DNA of 19,354 nt from Anaeromyces robustus (lineage: Eukaryota > Neocallimastigomycota > Neocallimastigomycetes > Neocallimastigales > Neocallimastigaceae): the NCBI GenBank assembly GCA_002104895.1, contig MCFG01000646.1, forward strand, positions 1 through 19,354, read 5' to 3'. Below the pieces are notes generated by a model. That model was not told the origin of the DNA and searched no databases. It worked only from the letters and a program-made list of their open reading frames with translations. Positions 7,443 to 16,183 of this stretch are shown here, in pieces. How positions within the stretch are numbered: the first letter of the stretch is position 1; each line of letters begins with the position of its first letter. Position numbers and translations under genes: made by a program.

Positions 7443-8013
7443 TATAAAGATATTTAACGCCACAGCGTAAAATCCTTAAATGTAATTTAAGCCACTATAC
7501 GTAGTGATTAAAATTACATAAAATAACTCTGTAAAATTATTGTGAAACAATAATTTAAATCAATTAAAGTTCGAAACAAAATAATTATTAAATTTTATTT
7601 TTTAATTTATAAAATTTTTCATTGTTTTTAAATTTAAAATATATAATAAATATATTATTAATATTAGGAATAATAAATAAATAATAAATGAACTCAATTG
7701 AAATTATTTAGTCTTAGTTTTAATAGTTAATTTAAAATTTCTATTTTTAGAAATAATAAATAAATTTATTAAATAATAAAGTTTAGTTAGTTAAATAGTC
7801 CGTAAATAAATAGAAATTAAATATAAATAAATTAGTATAATATATAATAAATATAATTATGAAAAAATATAAAAATACTTCAAAATTTAAGAAATTTTGA
7901 AAGGTGTAATTGTTAATTTGACTATAATAAAACAAATTTTTATTTCGTTAATTTTCTATTTTAGTGTTTGTGTTCTTTTGTTTTTGCAATCTATTTCTAA
8001 TAAATCTTTTACA
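7443..8013 (+). mobile_element. Solo LTR of the chromovirus family, opposite orientation
   Basis: The 571-bp segment aligns with the reverse complement of the 648-bp LTRs at 10488-11135 and 16322-16969. It starts TATAAAGATATT (intact LTR: TGTAAAGATATT) and ends TTTTACA (intact: CTTTACA). The middle part (about 7610-7915) is nearly identical. Both flanks carry TAAGG (7438-7442 and 8014-8018), a 5-bp target duplication. It is shorter because of deletions near both ends. LTR-LTR recombination after insertion would leave exactly this. It retains the TATA-like box and 10 of the 11 nt of the predicted self-priming sequence (7906-7915). Its starting TG has become TA, a sign of age. Confidence 0.88.
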
Positions 8014-8394
8014 TAAGGACGATGAGGTAGAAGCTTTTCAGCAGATGACTCACTTAAAGCAATAAATTCTATTAGTTCCTTTGGTAAGATTTCTTGAGAT
8101 ATCATGAATGCGAGTTGTATAAGGGATTCTTTTGTAGTTAAGATTTCTTTTGTAGAATTATTATTCGAATGCTTGATTTACGATTTTGGCTTTTGAGGAA
8201 AAGATTTACATGGGGTCTCTTTATTAGATTCAATAAAAACGGGTAAAGTAGTAATTTCATTATTTCTTGTAGAGTTATTTTCAATGCGAGGGAAAGCAGA
8301 ATTTTCTTCCGGGAATTCTGGAACATTGGTTGGTAAAGTTACACAATAAGTAAGACAATGATCAGAAACAAAAGAGATTTTATTAAAGTCAATA
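8014..8394 (-). pseudogene. Protease C-terminus and linker of gypsy remnant 2
   Basis: The minus strand reads AIDFNKISFVSDHCLTYCVT, LPTNVPEFPEENSAFPRIEN and TTLPVFIESN in one frame, comparable with IDFYNKELTF and NSAFPIFTSQ of remnant 1. A frame change follows, leading to ISQEILPKELIEFIALSESS and AEKLLPHRPY, the lead-in to reverse transcriptase. The active-site DSG region is missing because the piece begins at the boundary with the repeat at 8395. Non-functional. Confidence 0.6.
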
Positions 8395-8437
8395 GCGCCT
8401 CTTCCACAAAACAATTTTTGTTACCGGCTATACTCTT
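8395..8437 (+). repeat. Dispersed repeat, copy C, at the MULE left boundary
   Basis: GCGCCTCTTCCACAAAACAA is followed by a further 23 nt ending CTATACTCTT. It matches 5994-6036 at 37 of 43 positions. It begins exactly where gypsy remnant 2 homology ends and lies upstream of the MULE gene. It may be the MULE terminal sequence. Confidence 0.5.
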
Positions 8438-8795
8438 CTATTTTCTTTATAAATAAAATTTATTAATTTTTTTTTCTATTAATAAATTTAGAAAGGAAGA
8501 AAAAATATGATATGATATTTTATTTTATTTTATTTTATTTTTTAACAATAAATAAATAAATATCAAAAAAAAAATATGATATATAATAGTATATTAAAGT
8601 AATATTAAATAAAATAAATATGAAATGATGTAATAATTTAATATTACCTTTTAAAGTAAAAATAAATAAAGAATAAAATAAAATAAACAAAATAAATAAA
8701 AAAAAATTGATTAAAACGAAAAAAAATTAAAAAATAAATAAATAGAAATAAAAAAAATAAAAAATAAAAATTATAATTAAAAATATTTATAATAA
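8438..8795. other. AT-rich upstream region of the MULE gene
   Basis: Simple AT repeats, including a (TTTTA)n run near 8519-8541 and A-rich runs up to the start codon at 8796. AAAAATATGATAT is present near 8502 and again near 8569. No gene. It would contain the transposase promoter if the element were intact. Confidence 0.5.
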
Positions 8796-10165
8796 ATGGT
8801 TTATCAATTAGAAATAAATGAAACTAATAAAGAAAGAAACCAAATCATTGTAAACAGAAAGTATATATTTAATTTATGGTATATAACTAATAATACAAAA
8901 GTATTCAAATGCACTGAATATAAAACAGTAAATAAATGTAAATCTTATATTACTTTAAATGACAATAATAAAGTAATAAAATATGAAAACAAACATACTC
9001 ATCCAGGAAAAGAATATAATGCATCTGTATCAATAGTAAAACATAAAATGAAAAATGAAAAATGAAATTAGAAAAAACTCATTCCCTTTTGATATAAAAC
9101 CAAAACGTATATATGAAGAAATATCTCAAGAAATTGGATATATATGCGCTGAATATAATACAATTTTAAATCCCAAATATCAAGATATAAAAACAAACAA
9201 CTACCACCTGATATATCAACATTTAATGAAATTCCAGATGAATCTGAATATTATATAAATGAAAGAAATGAAAATTTTATGATATTCAAAAATTCTAATA
9301 TTATAATTTTTCAATCACCATTCCAAACAGAATTGTTTATTAAATACAACGAAAATATGTTTGTTGATGGTACATTTTATATTGCACCAACATTTGGTTA
9401 CCAAGTGTTTATAACAAGAGTATATGCTCCAGAAATAAATAGTTTTTATACTACATCACTATCTATATAAATAATAAAGAACAATCAACCTATGAATTGT
9501 TATTTGAAGAATTAAAAAAAAATGCAAGTAAATATAATAATAATATTATAATTACACCAAAAATTTTGTATTGAGATTTTGAAAAAGGTATATCCAATGC
9601 TGCCATCAAAATATTTCCTAATATAACTATTAAATATTGTGTATTGCATTATATAAGATCGTTAAAAATTCAAAAATATAAATTATGTCATGAAGTTGAA
9701 CATAATCATAATATTTATTTATTTTATAAAGCTGTTACAAATTTTCCTTTTAAAAATCCTGAATATATATTTGATATTTATAATTATATTAAAATTATAT
9801 GTCAAGTATATAATTATTTTCATTTTTTAAATTTTTTGGAATATTTTAATAAGACTTATTTATATAAATATGATATTCAATGTTGGAATTATTATAATGA
9901 TATAAACCACATAATAAATAATACTTCAGAATCTTTTAACAATTATTTAAAAAAATTGTTTTACAAAAAACCTTCTTTCTATGAATTGATTTATCATTTA
10001 AAAAAGAAGAATCTTTATCTTGCAATAATTACAAAAGGAAAATTGGAGGAGTTTGGAAAAAAAAAAAAGAATATTAACAAAAACTGATGATTTAATTAAA
10101 AAATACAAAAAAAAGGAATCCGAGTTAATTGATAAGGGATGTGATAGAAATAATATCTTTTCATT
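8796..10165 (+). pseudogene. MULE transposase with N-terminal FLYWCH zinc finger, broken
   Basis: ATG at 8796 opens MVYQLEINETNKERNQIIVN, then a FLYWCH-type finger: KYIFNLWYI, KCTEYKTVNKCKSYI and ENKHTHPG, giving a C...C...HxH pattern (about codons 22-74). Further right in shifted frames come DISTFNEIPDESEYYI, MIFKNSNIIIFQSPFQ and the MULE block NMFVDGTFYIAP (first catalytic Asp codon at 9366-9368). DFEKGISNAAIKIFPNITIK and CVLHYIRSL follow, then NHIINNTSESFNNYLKKLF with the likely catalytic Glu. Frameshifts near 9055, 9200, 9460 and 10045 and an in-frame TGA at 9572-9574, directly before DFEKG, destroy it. It would have cut and moved MULE DNA. The C-terminal part (KKYKKKESELIDKGCDRNN) ends at the copia boundary. 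Confidence 0.82.
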
Positions 10166-10487
10166 CTGGTTATTACTATCTTCTTTCTTTTCTTCAGAAT
10201 TTAATTCTTTTACATTTTGACTTGAATTATTCAAATTTTTGTTTAAATTAATATTATTATTATTATTAATTGAATTATTTGAATTAATATTTAAATTATT
10301 TAAATTATTTTGTGAATTATTATTTAATTTTAAATAATTTTCATATTCATCTTTAAAATAATTATTATTTTCATTTTGATTATAATTACTGAATTGATCA
10401 TTAAAATTGTTAATGTGCCCATTTGGTGAAATGTGCGGATTTATAAAATAAGGATTTAAAAAATTTAAAGGTAAATTATTTAAATTA
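10166..10487 (-). pseudogene. Copia polyprotein, part downstream of the chromovirus insertion
   Basis: On the minus strand, from the chromovirus edge leftwards, the frame reads NNLPLNFLNPYFINPHIS, then a long asparagine-rich stretch (NNNSQNNLNNLNINSNNSIN and similar), then KELNSEEKKEDSNNQNEK. It is in the same frame as the copia integrase C-terminal extension at 16970-17380 once the chromovirus and one AATTA copy are discounted. It is the linker that normally leads to copia reverse transcriptase, but the MULE takes over at about 10165, so reverse transcriptase and RNase H are absent. The first residues of the visible open frame (10488-10540) come from LTR sequence and are not copia. Confidence 0.75.
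10483..10487. repeat. Target site duplication, left copy (AATTA)
   Basis: AATTA abuts the TG of the left LTR. The matching AATTA is at 16970-16974, next to the CA of the right LTR. Five bp is the usual size for Ty3/gypsy integrases. Confidence 0.9.
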
Positions 10488-11135
10488 TGTAAAGGAGTAA
10501 CAAGAAATAGATTACAATAACACGACAAATAACACGACACTAAAATAAGAAAATAAAAATAACGAAAATAAAAAATTTGTTTTGTTAAAAAAATGTTTTG
10601 TTAATATTTAAATAATTAAAATTTTATTTTAATTTTTAATAACAATTACACCTTTCAAAATTTAAGAAATTTTGAAGTATTTTTATATTTTTTCATAATT
10701 ATATTTATTATATATTATACTAATTTATTTATATTTAATTTCTATTTATTTACGGACTATCTAACTAACTAAACTTTATTATTTAATAAATTTATTTATT
10801 ATTTCTAAAAATAGAAATTTTAAATTAACTATTAAAACTAAGACTAAATAATTTCAATTGAGTTCATTTATTATTTATTTATTATTCTAATATTAATAAT
10901 ATATTTATTATATATTTTAAATTTAAAAACAATGAAAAATTTTATAAATTAAAAGTGAAAAAATTAATATTTCACAAAATAAATTAATAATTTATTCTGT
11001 TTTGAACTTTATTTAATTGATTTAAATTATTGTTTTACAATAATTTTACAGAAATATTTTTTTTAATTCAGTTACTTGTAAAGTGGCTGAATTTACAATT
11101 AAAGATATTATAATGTGGTGCATAATATCTTTACA
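10488..11135 (-). mobile_element. 3' LTR of the chromovirus
   Basis: 648 bp from TGTAAAGGAG to ATCTTTACA, matching 16322-16969 apart from a T/A difference near 10595 (16429 in the other LTR) and T/C at 11119 (16953). Its LTR promoter palindrome is at 10654-10676 and the 11-nt repeat of the primer-site complement at 10639-10649. As the 3' LTR it would supply the polyadenylation region. Confidence 0.95.
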
Positions 11136-11136
11136 A

Positions 11137-11147
11137 TCTCTCTCCTT
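11137..11147 (-). other. Polypurine tract for plus-strand priming
   Basis: On the minus strand AAGGAGAGAGA lies one nucleotide before the TG of the 3' LTR. It is an all-purine run in AT-rich surroundings at the position where LTR elements keep the RNase H-resistant plus-strand primer. Confidence 0.8.
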
Positions 11148-11167
11148 AAAGTCGAGCTCCTGCGAGA

Positions 11168-14100
11168 TTACAATTTTCTTGGTTCAATGTTAATAAAAAC
11201 AGGTTGAGGCTTATGTCTAATATAATAGTCATTATTAAAGTCATCCACTTCAGAACTCTTACCTTTTCTAGATCTTCTAAGGTATTGCTGAATTAATAGT
11301 TTGTCTGTTACTTGGTCTTCTTTGATCCATGATTGATCTACTGGATCGTTACCTTTCCAGGACATAAGATAATAGGTTTCACCTTTGTATGTTTTCATAT
11401 CGATTATCTTATCCGGAATTTTATCAATTGAGTCAACAGTTAGATGTGTGTTTCTTCTAGGTCTCAAAGATCTACCTTTAAATTCATTTTCGTGATATGG
11501 TTCTAAAAGAGAAACATGAAAGACAGGATGACAACGCATATCACTAGGAAGATCTAATTCGAAAGCGAGAGGACTAACTTTTTTAGTAATGGTAAAAGGA
11601 CCCATCATTTGATCTGCTAATTTTTTCTTACTATTTTTTATATTGAGACCTTTGTATAACCACACTTGTTGACCAACTTCAAAACTAGGAGCATTCAATC
11701 TTCTTTTGTCTGCATATTTTTTATAAGTTTTCTTAGCATTGTCCAAGTTTTCTTTAAGGAGTTTAATATTATTCTCAATATCGATGACTCTTTTTTCAGC
11801 GCTATTTGGATTATCGAAAGATGGAATTTCTGGAGAGAATTTAGGATTAAATCCATAATTGGAAAAGAAAGGTGATTGTTTAGTAGATTGGTGGATAGTA
11901 TTATTATAAGAAAATTCAGCAAAAGGTAAAATATCCACCCAATTATTTTGTCTTTCGTTAATAAAGCATCGAAGATATTGTTCCAAGATTCCATTCACCC
12001 TCTCCGTTTGACCGTCAGTCTGAGGATGATTGGCAGTGGAAAGAGAGTGATTAATATCAAGTAATTTACACATTCTATTCCAAAATTCAGAAGTAAATTG
12101 GGAGCCTCTATCAGAAATAATGGAATCTGGAAAACCATGAAGACGGAATATATTGTTAATGAATGAATCAGCTGCAATTGAAGCAGTAGGCAGACAACGT
12201 AAAGGAATAAAGTGAGCCATCTTAGTTAATCTATCGACTACAACCATAATAGTAGTCATTTCTCTTGATTTAGGAAGTTCAACTATGAAGTCCATTGAAA
12301 TTTCCTTCCAAGGTCTTTCTGGAGTGGACAAAGGAGAAAGTAATCCATAAGGTTTATGTTTTGGAACTTTTGACTTGCAACAAATAAAACAAGACTTAAT
12401 AAATTTTTTAATATCTTTTCTCATTTTAGGCCACCAAAAATTTCTAGAGATTAATTCGAATGTTTTCAAAACACCAAAATGACCTGCAGTTATCGAATCA
12501 TGATGAATTTCAAGAATTTTGCCACGAAGGTTATACGGAACGTAAATGAGATTATTAAATAACAAGAAACCATCACTGTCTAATTTTAAACAATCCATCT
12601 TTTTAAAGGGAGCATCGCCGTTCCTTCCTTCTAATATGAATTCTCTAGCTTTATTATAAAATTCATCTGATTTTAAGTTTTTAAGTATAGAATTAACAAT
12701 AGTTTTGTCTTCAATGTTGCAAACACGAATAACACAACAAGAAGTAATTCTGTAAACATTAAAAAGATGATCACTTCTACGAGATAAAATATCAGGTTTA
12801 CCTGATTTCTTTCCTGCACGATAAATAAGTTCGAAATCAAATCGTGACAAGAATTCATTCCATCTAATTTGTCTTTGCGAAAGCATCTCAGGTTTTCTTG
12901 GGAATGTGAGATTTTTATGATCAGTATAAATAATAAACCGATGTCGAGCACCTTCTAAGTAATGACGCCATTCTTCTAAAGCTGTCTTTATTGCAAGCAA
13001 TTCTTTGTCATAAATTGGATAATTTTGTTGAGATTTATTAAGACTTTTAGAAAGGAAAGCTATAGGATGTAATTTCTTGTCAAACTCTTGAGAGAGAATT
13101 GCACCTACAGCAAAGTTACTTGCATCAGTTTCTACAATAAATTGGCGATTGCTATCAGGATGTTTTAATATAGGAGCAGAGGTAAAAAGGTTCTTCAAAG
13201 TATCGAATGCATTTTGCTGCTCAACGCCCCAATTAAATGAAACATTTTTTCTTGTGAGTTTATGTAATGGGTTGGCAATTTTTGCAAAATCTTTAATAAA
13301 AATACGATAATAATTGCATAATCCAATAAAAGATTGTATCTCTTTAACATCTTTTGGAATAGGCCAATCTAATACACCTTTAACTTTTTCTTTATCCATT
13401 TCCAACCCACGTTTAGAAATAACATATCCAAGAAAAGTAGTTTCCTCTACATCAAACTCACATTTCTCTAGATTTAAATACAAATTATTTTCTAATAATC
13501 TTATTAACACTTTTATCACATGAGCATGATGTTCTTTAATATTTTTTGAATAAATAAGTATATCATCTATATAGGAAATTACAAATTCATCAAGATAATC
13601 ACTCAAAACATCGTTGATGAAATGTTGAAATGTAGCTGGAGCGTTTTTTAACCCAAAAGGCATTACTAAATATTCATAATGACCATAACGAGTGCGAAAT
13701 GCAGTTTTAAATTCATCCCCTTCTTTAATTCTTACTAAATTATATGCAGATTTTAAATCCAATTTTGTAAATATTTTAGCTCCTTTAACTCTATCTAACA
13801 GATCACTAATTAAAGGAAGAGGATAAGAATTGCGTATGGTCATCTCATTAAGTTTTCTATAATCTACACATAGACGTAGTGAACCATCCTTCTTTTTTAC
13901 AAAAAGGATAGGTGCTCCAGCAGGAGAAGTAGATTTTCTAATAAAACCTTTTTCTAAATTTTCTTTTAAATATCTTTTTAATTCTTCTCTTTCAACTTCA
14001 TTTAAAGAGTATAATGGTCCATAAAATAAACTACTATTTTCTTTTAATTTTATTTCACAATCGTAATCACGATGTGGAGGTAATTTTTTACAATTTTGTT

Positions 14101-15916
14101 CATTAAACACATCAATAAAATTCATATACTGTGGTGGTACGGCGACCATATTTTCATCTTTATTTATTAATTTTAATTTTTTAATAACTCTACATGCATA
14201 AGCGATTTTACTTTCTTTTTTATTACATACATTTTCATTATAAAAATCATTTTTTCGTTTAAAATTATTTTTATCCTTTTCATCTTTAATACTATTGCTA
14301 ACACTATCATTAGAACATTTTTCTAAGCTATTTTTTCTATTATTAACACTATCACTATCACTATCACTATCACTAAAAGAATTATCGCTATCCAACATAA
14401 AACTATCATTAACATCACTATTATATTCGACATCACTGTCGTTAATTGTGTGAACTAACCTTCCCTTAAAGTATTCTTCTTTTTCTTCTTCATCACAACG
14501 GAGGTCAGCGCTCGGAGTCATAGTCGAAGTAGAGGGCTCATCACTGGACTTTTCCTTCACCTGGTTCAGAGTTTTGATGGACTGTTTTCTTTTTTCTTTT
14601 CCTTTGTTAATAGGTTCAATTTCAATAACTGGTTTTTTGCCCTTTTTAGAGTTTCCTTTTCTTTTGCCGTAATTGCAGTATCTTGCACAAAAACCAGAAC
14701 TAAAGGCTAACTTTTTATTATCATGGTAGTTGGAAGGACAATGCTTTTCAATCCAAGGTAAACCCAGAATAACATCTACATCTGGAATTCTTAACACGTA
14801 GAACTTAATTAATTCGAAATGATTCTTGCGTCTAAGAATACATTTCTCAGTTTCCTTCCTAACCTTGGAAACCCCATATCCTAGACCAGATACTCCAAAA
14901 GGTTCTTCAATTCGGTTAAGGTTAATTCCGATTAGTTTGGCGAATTCTGGATGAATAAAGTTCAAATCTGCTCCAGAATCGATAAGGACTCTAACTTTTT
15001 GTTCATCGATTTCATTCGTACTTATATAAAAATCAATAATGTTATTCTTTTCTTCTTCAATATTGATTTTCTTCAATTCTACTTCATGCAACCCAGCGGT
15101 AGTTCCAGGTTTTAAACCTTTCTCTCTGAGAATTCTTTTAATAACCTTCATTTGCTTTGGCCTCTTTCTGTTTGGACAGTTGAATTTCATATGCCCTTTT
15201 TCTTTGCAAAGGAAGCAAACACCTTTCTTTCTTTCTTCGTTAAAGCTTTGTTTTTCTTCTGTATATGGGCTTTTAAAATTTTGTCGATAACGGTGACTTC
15301 GTTCTCCACTTTTGATTCGGTAAAGATCTATATCCATTGAGTCACCATCTTCACCATATTGGTAGTAGTTTTCCAATCTATCGTTCCTTTTGATTAAGTT
15401 TTCGATTGTGACTACTGTTCTGTATAGTCTTTCTAAAGAGTTTGGATTAGGCTCTACTACCGCTAATCGGTCTCTTAGTTGTTGATTTAGGCCTCTTATG
15501 AACATGTGAATCTTAGCACTTTCGTTGAAATCAGAGCTTTGACTTATTCTTTGGAACTGGGTCACATATTCAAAGACATGGCCAAATCGCTTTTGTCTCA
15601 AGTTGCAAAGCTTCTCGTTTGCAACGACTGTTTCGGTGGTATAATCCCCGAAGTTAGACCTAAGTTCACGAACAAAATCTTCATAATTCCTTAGAAGGGG
15701 ACTATTGTTCCTTCGTAAAATAGACGCCCATTCTAAAGATCTTCCCAACATATACGATATCAAATATCGTATCTTGGTTTCATCATCAAGGAAGCGTTCT
15801 GGATTGGATTCCATAGCCAACTCGGCTCTAGTCAGGAATCCATCCAAATCTTCCTTTTTCCCTGTGAATGATGGAGGATCATTCACAAATTTAACTTGTG
15901 GGTTGATACCGGCCAT
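11168..15916 (-). CDS. gag-pol: Chromovirus Gag-Pol polyprotein (intact, about 1582 aa)
   Basis: I start it at the ATG at 15916 (MAGINPQVKF). The open frame extends upstream to 15979 only through a TTG codon. Domains in order: Gag capsid region (about residues 10-180); zinc knuckle CFLCKEKGHMKFNC (234-247); aspartic protease VLIDSGADLNF (about 300); a linker with an acidic Ser-Asp run (about 510-525); reverse transcriptase with VDYRKLN, FTKLDLKSAYN and SYIDDILIYS (catalytic YIDD about 782-785); RNase H with ETDAS, DKELLAI and IIYTDHKNL. Integrase follows, with an HHCC finger (GHFG...CFICCKSK) and Asp 1209, Asp 1269 and Glu 1305 in D-D(35)-E spacing, then a GPF module (near 1440). The C-terminal chromodomain (TYYLMSWKGNDPVDQSWI, about 1500-1550) would steer integration to histone marks. 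One frame for Gag and Pol means no frameshift is needed. No missing catalytic residue was seen, so the protein looks functional. Confidence 0.95.
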   Translation of the reverse strand: MAGINPQVKFVNDPPSFTGKKEDLDGFLTRAELAMESNPERFLDDETKIRYLISYMLGRSLEWASILRRNNSPLLRNYEDFVRELRSNFGDYTTETVVANEKLCNLRQKRFGHVFEYVTQFQRISQSSDFNESAKIHMFIRGLNQQLRDRLAVVEPNPNSLERLYRTVVTIENLIKRNDRLENYYQYGEDGDSMDIDLYRIKSGERSHRYRQNFKSPYTEEKQSFNEERKKGVCFLCKEKGHMKFNCPNRKRPKQMKVIKRILREKGLKPGTTAGLHEVELKKINIEEEKNNIIDFYISTNEIDEQKVRVLIDSGADLNFIHPEFAKLIGINLNRIEEPFGVSGLGYGVSKVRKETEKCILRRKNHFELIKFYVLRIPDVDVILGLPWIEKHCPSNYHDNKKLAFSSGFCARYCNYGKRKGNSKKGKKPVIEIEPINKGKEKRKQSIKTLNQVKEKSSDEPSTSTMTPSADLRCDEEEKEEYFKGRLVHTINDSDVEYNSDVNDSFMLDSDNSFSDSDSDSDSVNNRKNSLEKCSNDSVSNSIKDEKDKNNFKRKNDFYNENVCNKKESKIAYACRVIKKLKLINKDENMVAVPPQYMNFIDVFNEQNCKKLPPHRDYDCEIKLKENSSLFYGPLYSLNEVEREELKRYLKENLEKGFIRKSTSPAGAPILFVKKKDGSLRLCVDYRKLNEMTIRNSYPLPLISDLLDRVKGAKIFTKLDLKSAYNLVRIKEGDEFKTAFRTRYGHYEYLVMPFGLKNAPATFQHFINDVLSDYLDEFVISYIDDILIYSKNIKEHHAHVIKVLIRLLENNLYLNLEKCEFDVEETTFLGYVISKRGLEMDKEKVKGVLDWPIPKDVKEIQSFIGLCNYYRIFIKDFAKIANPLHKLTRKNVSFNWGVEQQNAFDTLKNLFTSAPILKHPDSNRQFIVETDASNFAVGAILSQEFDKKLHPIAFLSKSLNKSQQNYPIYDKELLAIKTALEEWRHYLEGARHRFIIYTDHKNLTFPRKPEMLSQRQIRWNEFLSRFDFELIYRAGKKSGKPDILSRRSDHLFNVYRITSCCVIRVCNIEDKTIVNSILKNLKSDEFYNKAREFILEGRNGDAPFKKMDCLKLDSDGFLLFNNLIYVPYNLRGKILEIHHDSITAGHFGVLKTFELISRNFWWPKMRKDIKKFIKSCFICCKSKVPKHKPYGLLSPLSTPERPWKEISMDFIVELPKSREMTTIMVVVDRLTKMAHFIPLRCLPTASIAADSFINNIFRLHGFPDSIISDRGSQFTSEFWNRMCKLLDINHSLSTANHPQTDGQTERVNGILEQYLRCFINERQNNWVDILPFAEFSYNNTIHQSTKQSPFFSNYGFNPKFSPEIPSFDNPNSAEKRVIDIENNIKLLKENLDNAKKTYKKYADKRRLNAPSFEVGQQVWLYKGLNIKNSKKKLADQMMGPFTITKKVSPLAFELDLPSDMRCHPVFHVSLLEPYHENEFKGRSLRPRRNTHLTVDSIDKIPDKIIDMKTYKGETYYLMSWKGNDPVDQSWIKEDQVTDKLLIQQYLRRSRKGKSSEVDDFNNDYYIRHKPQPVFINIEPRKL
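14341..14377. repeat. Hexamer microsatellite in the gag-pol coding sequence
   Basis: A CACTAT-type hexamer is repeated about four to five times and encodes the alternating Ser-Asp run in the protease-RT linker. It is in frame and sits in a low-complexity acidic region, so length changes would be tolerated. Confidence 0.6.
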
Positions 15917-15997
15917 ATTCTTTTCTTCCTCCAATGAGAGGTTTTGTAATACTCTGTTTATGATGATTAAATCTGACAATTTTTTTGTATTCGAATA

Positions 15998-16001
<4 letters not shown>

Positions 16002-16043
<42 letters not shown>
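16002..16043. repeat. Homopolymer, 42 T (A42 on the element strand)
   Basis: An uninterrupted run of 42 T on the plus strand. In the transcript it is a poly(A) stretch about 86 nt before the gag ATG. Its exact length may be affected by sequencing or assembly. Confidence 0.85.
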
Positions 16044-16044
<1 letters not shown>

Positions 16045-16183
16045 AATAAATTAAAATTCCTTATTATATAACTTAAAAGAAGTCGACCAGGACGCTATCC
16101 CTATTGCAGTGGGTGTCGGTCGAGTTCCCAATTATACAATAAATTTATACTGTTGGTTTTTTTTTTTTTTTTTTTTTAATTAG

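Larger units (their letters stand above)
7062..8394 (-). mobile_element. Ty3/gypsy remnant 2, split by a solo LTR
   Basis: Minus-strand pol pieces lie on both sides of a solo LTR (7443-8013). Protease C-terminus and linker lie at 8014-8394 and reverse transcriptase N-part at 7062-7437. The two sides join at the conserved LPHRPYD sequence that precedes reverse transcriptase in remnant 1 and, as LPPHRDYD, in the chromovirus. The left side is cut within reverse transcriptase after YKTALTCK. The right side is cut at 8394 where the MULE-linked repeat begins. No gag, RNase H or integrase remains. Confidence 0.8.
8395..10165 (+). mobile_element. MULE (Mutator-like) DNA transposon, degenerate
   Basis: A MULE transposase pseudogene (8796 to about 10165) is preceded by about 360 bp of AT-rich DNA that starts with the dispersed repeat (8395-8437). 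The left boundary is set by the end of gypsy remnant 2. The right boundary is where MULE C-terminal homology gives way to antisense copia sequence, between about 10150 and 10175. No terminal inverted repeat pair could be established: the sequence at 8395 has no inverted copy near 10165. The right end may therefore be truncated. Confidence 0.6.

Noticed and set aside
8519-8541. CRISPR-like or regulatory array from the TTTTA repeats
   Set aside because: It is a simple AT microsatellite without spacers. Nothing else CRISPR-like occurs in the window.
9998-10540. A 180-codon minus-strand open frame read as one gene
   Set aside because: It is a chimera. Its first residues come from chromovirus LTR, the middle is the genuine copia linker, and its end is antisense to the MULE transposase. 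Only 10166-10487 is annotated, as copia.
15917-15979. Upstream extension of gag-pol to 15979
   Set aside because: The codon at 15979 is TTG. The first ATG in frame is at 15916 (MAGINPQ), which a eukaryotic ribosome would use.
11666-15998. Several 60-100 codon open frames within the chromovirus, on both strands
   Set aside because: All overlap the intact gag-pol frame in other frames and show no independent protein character.
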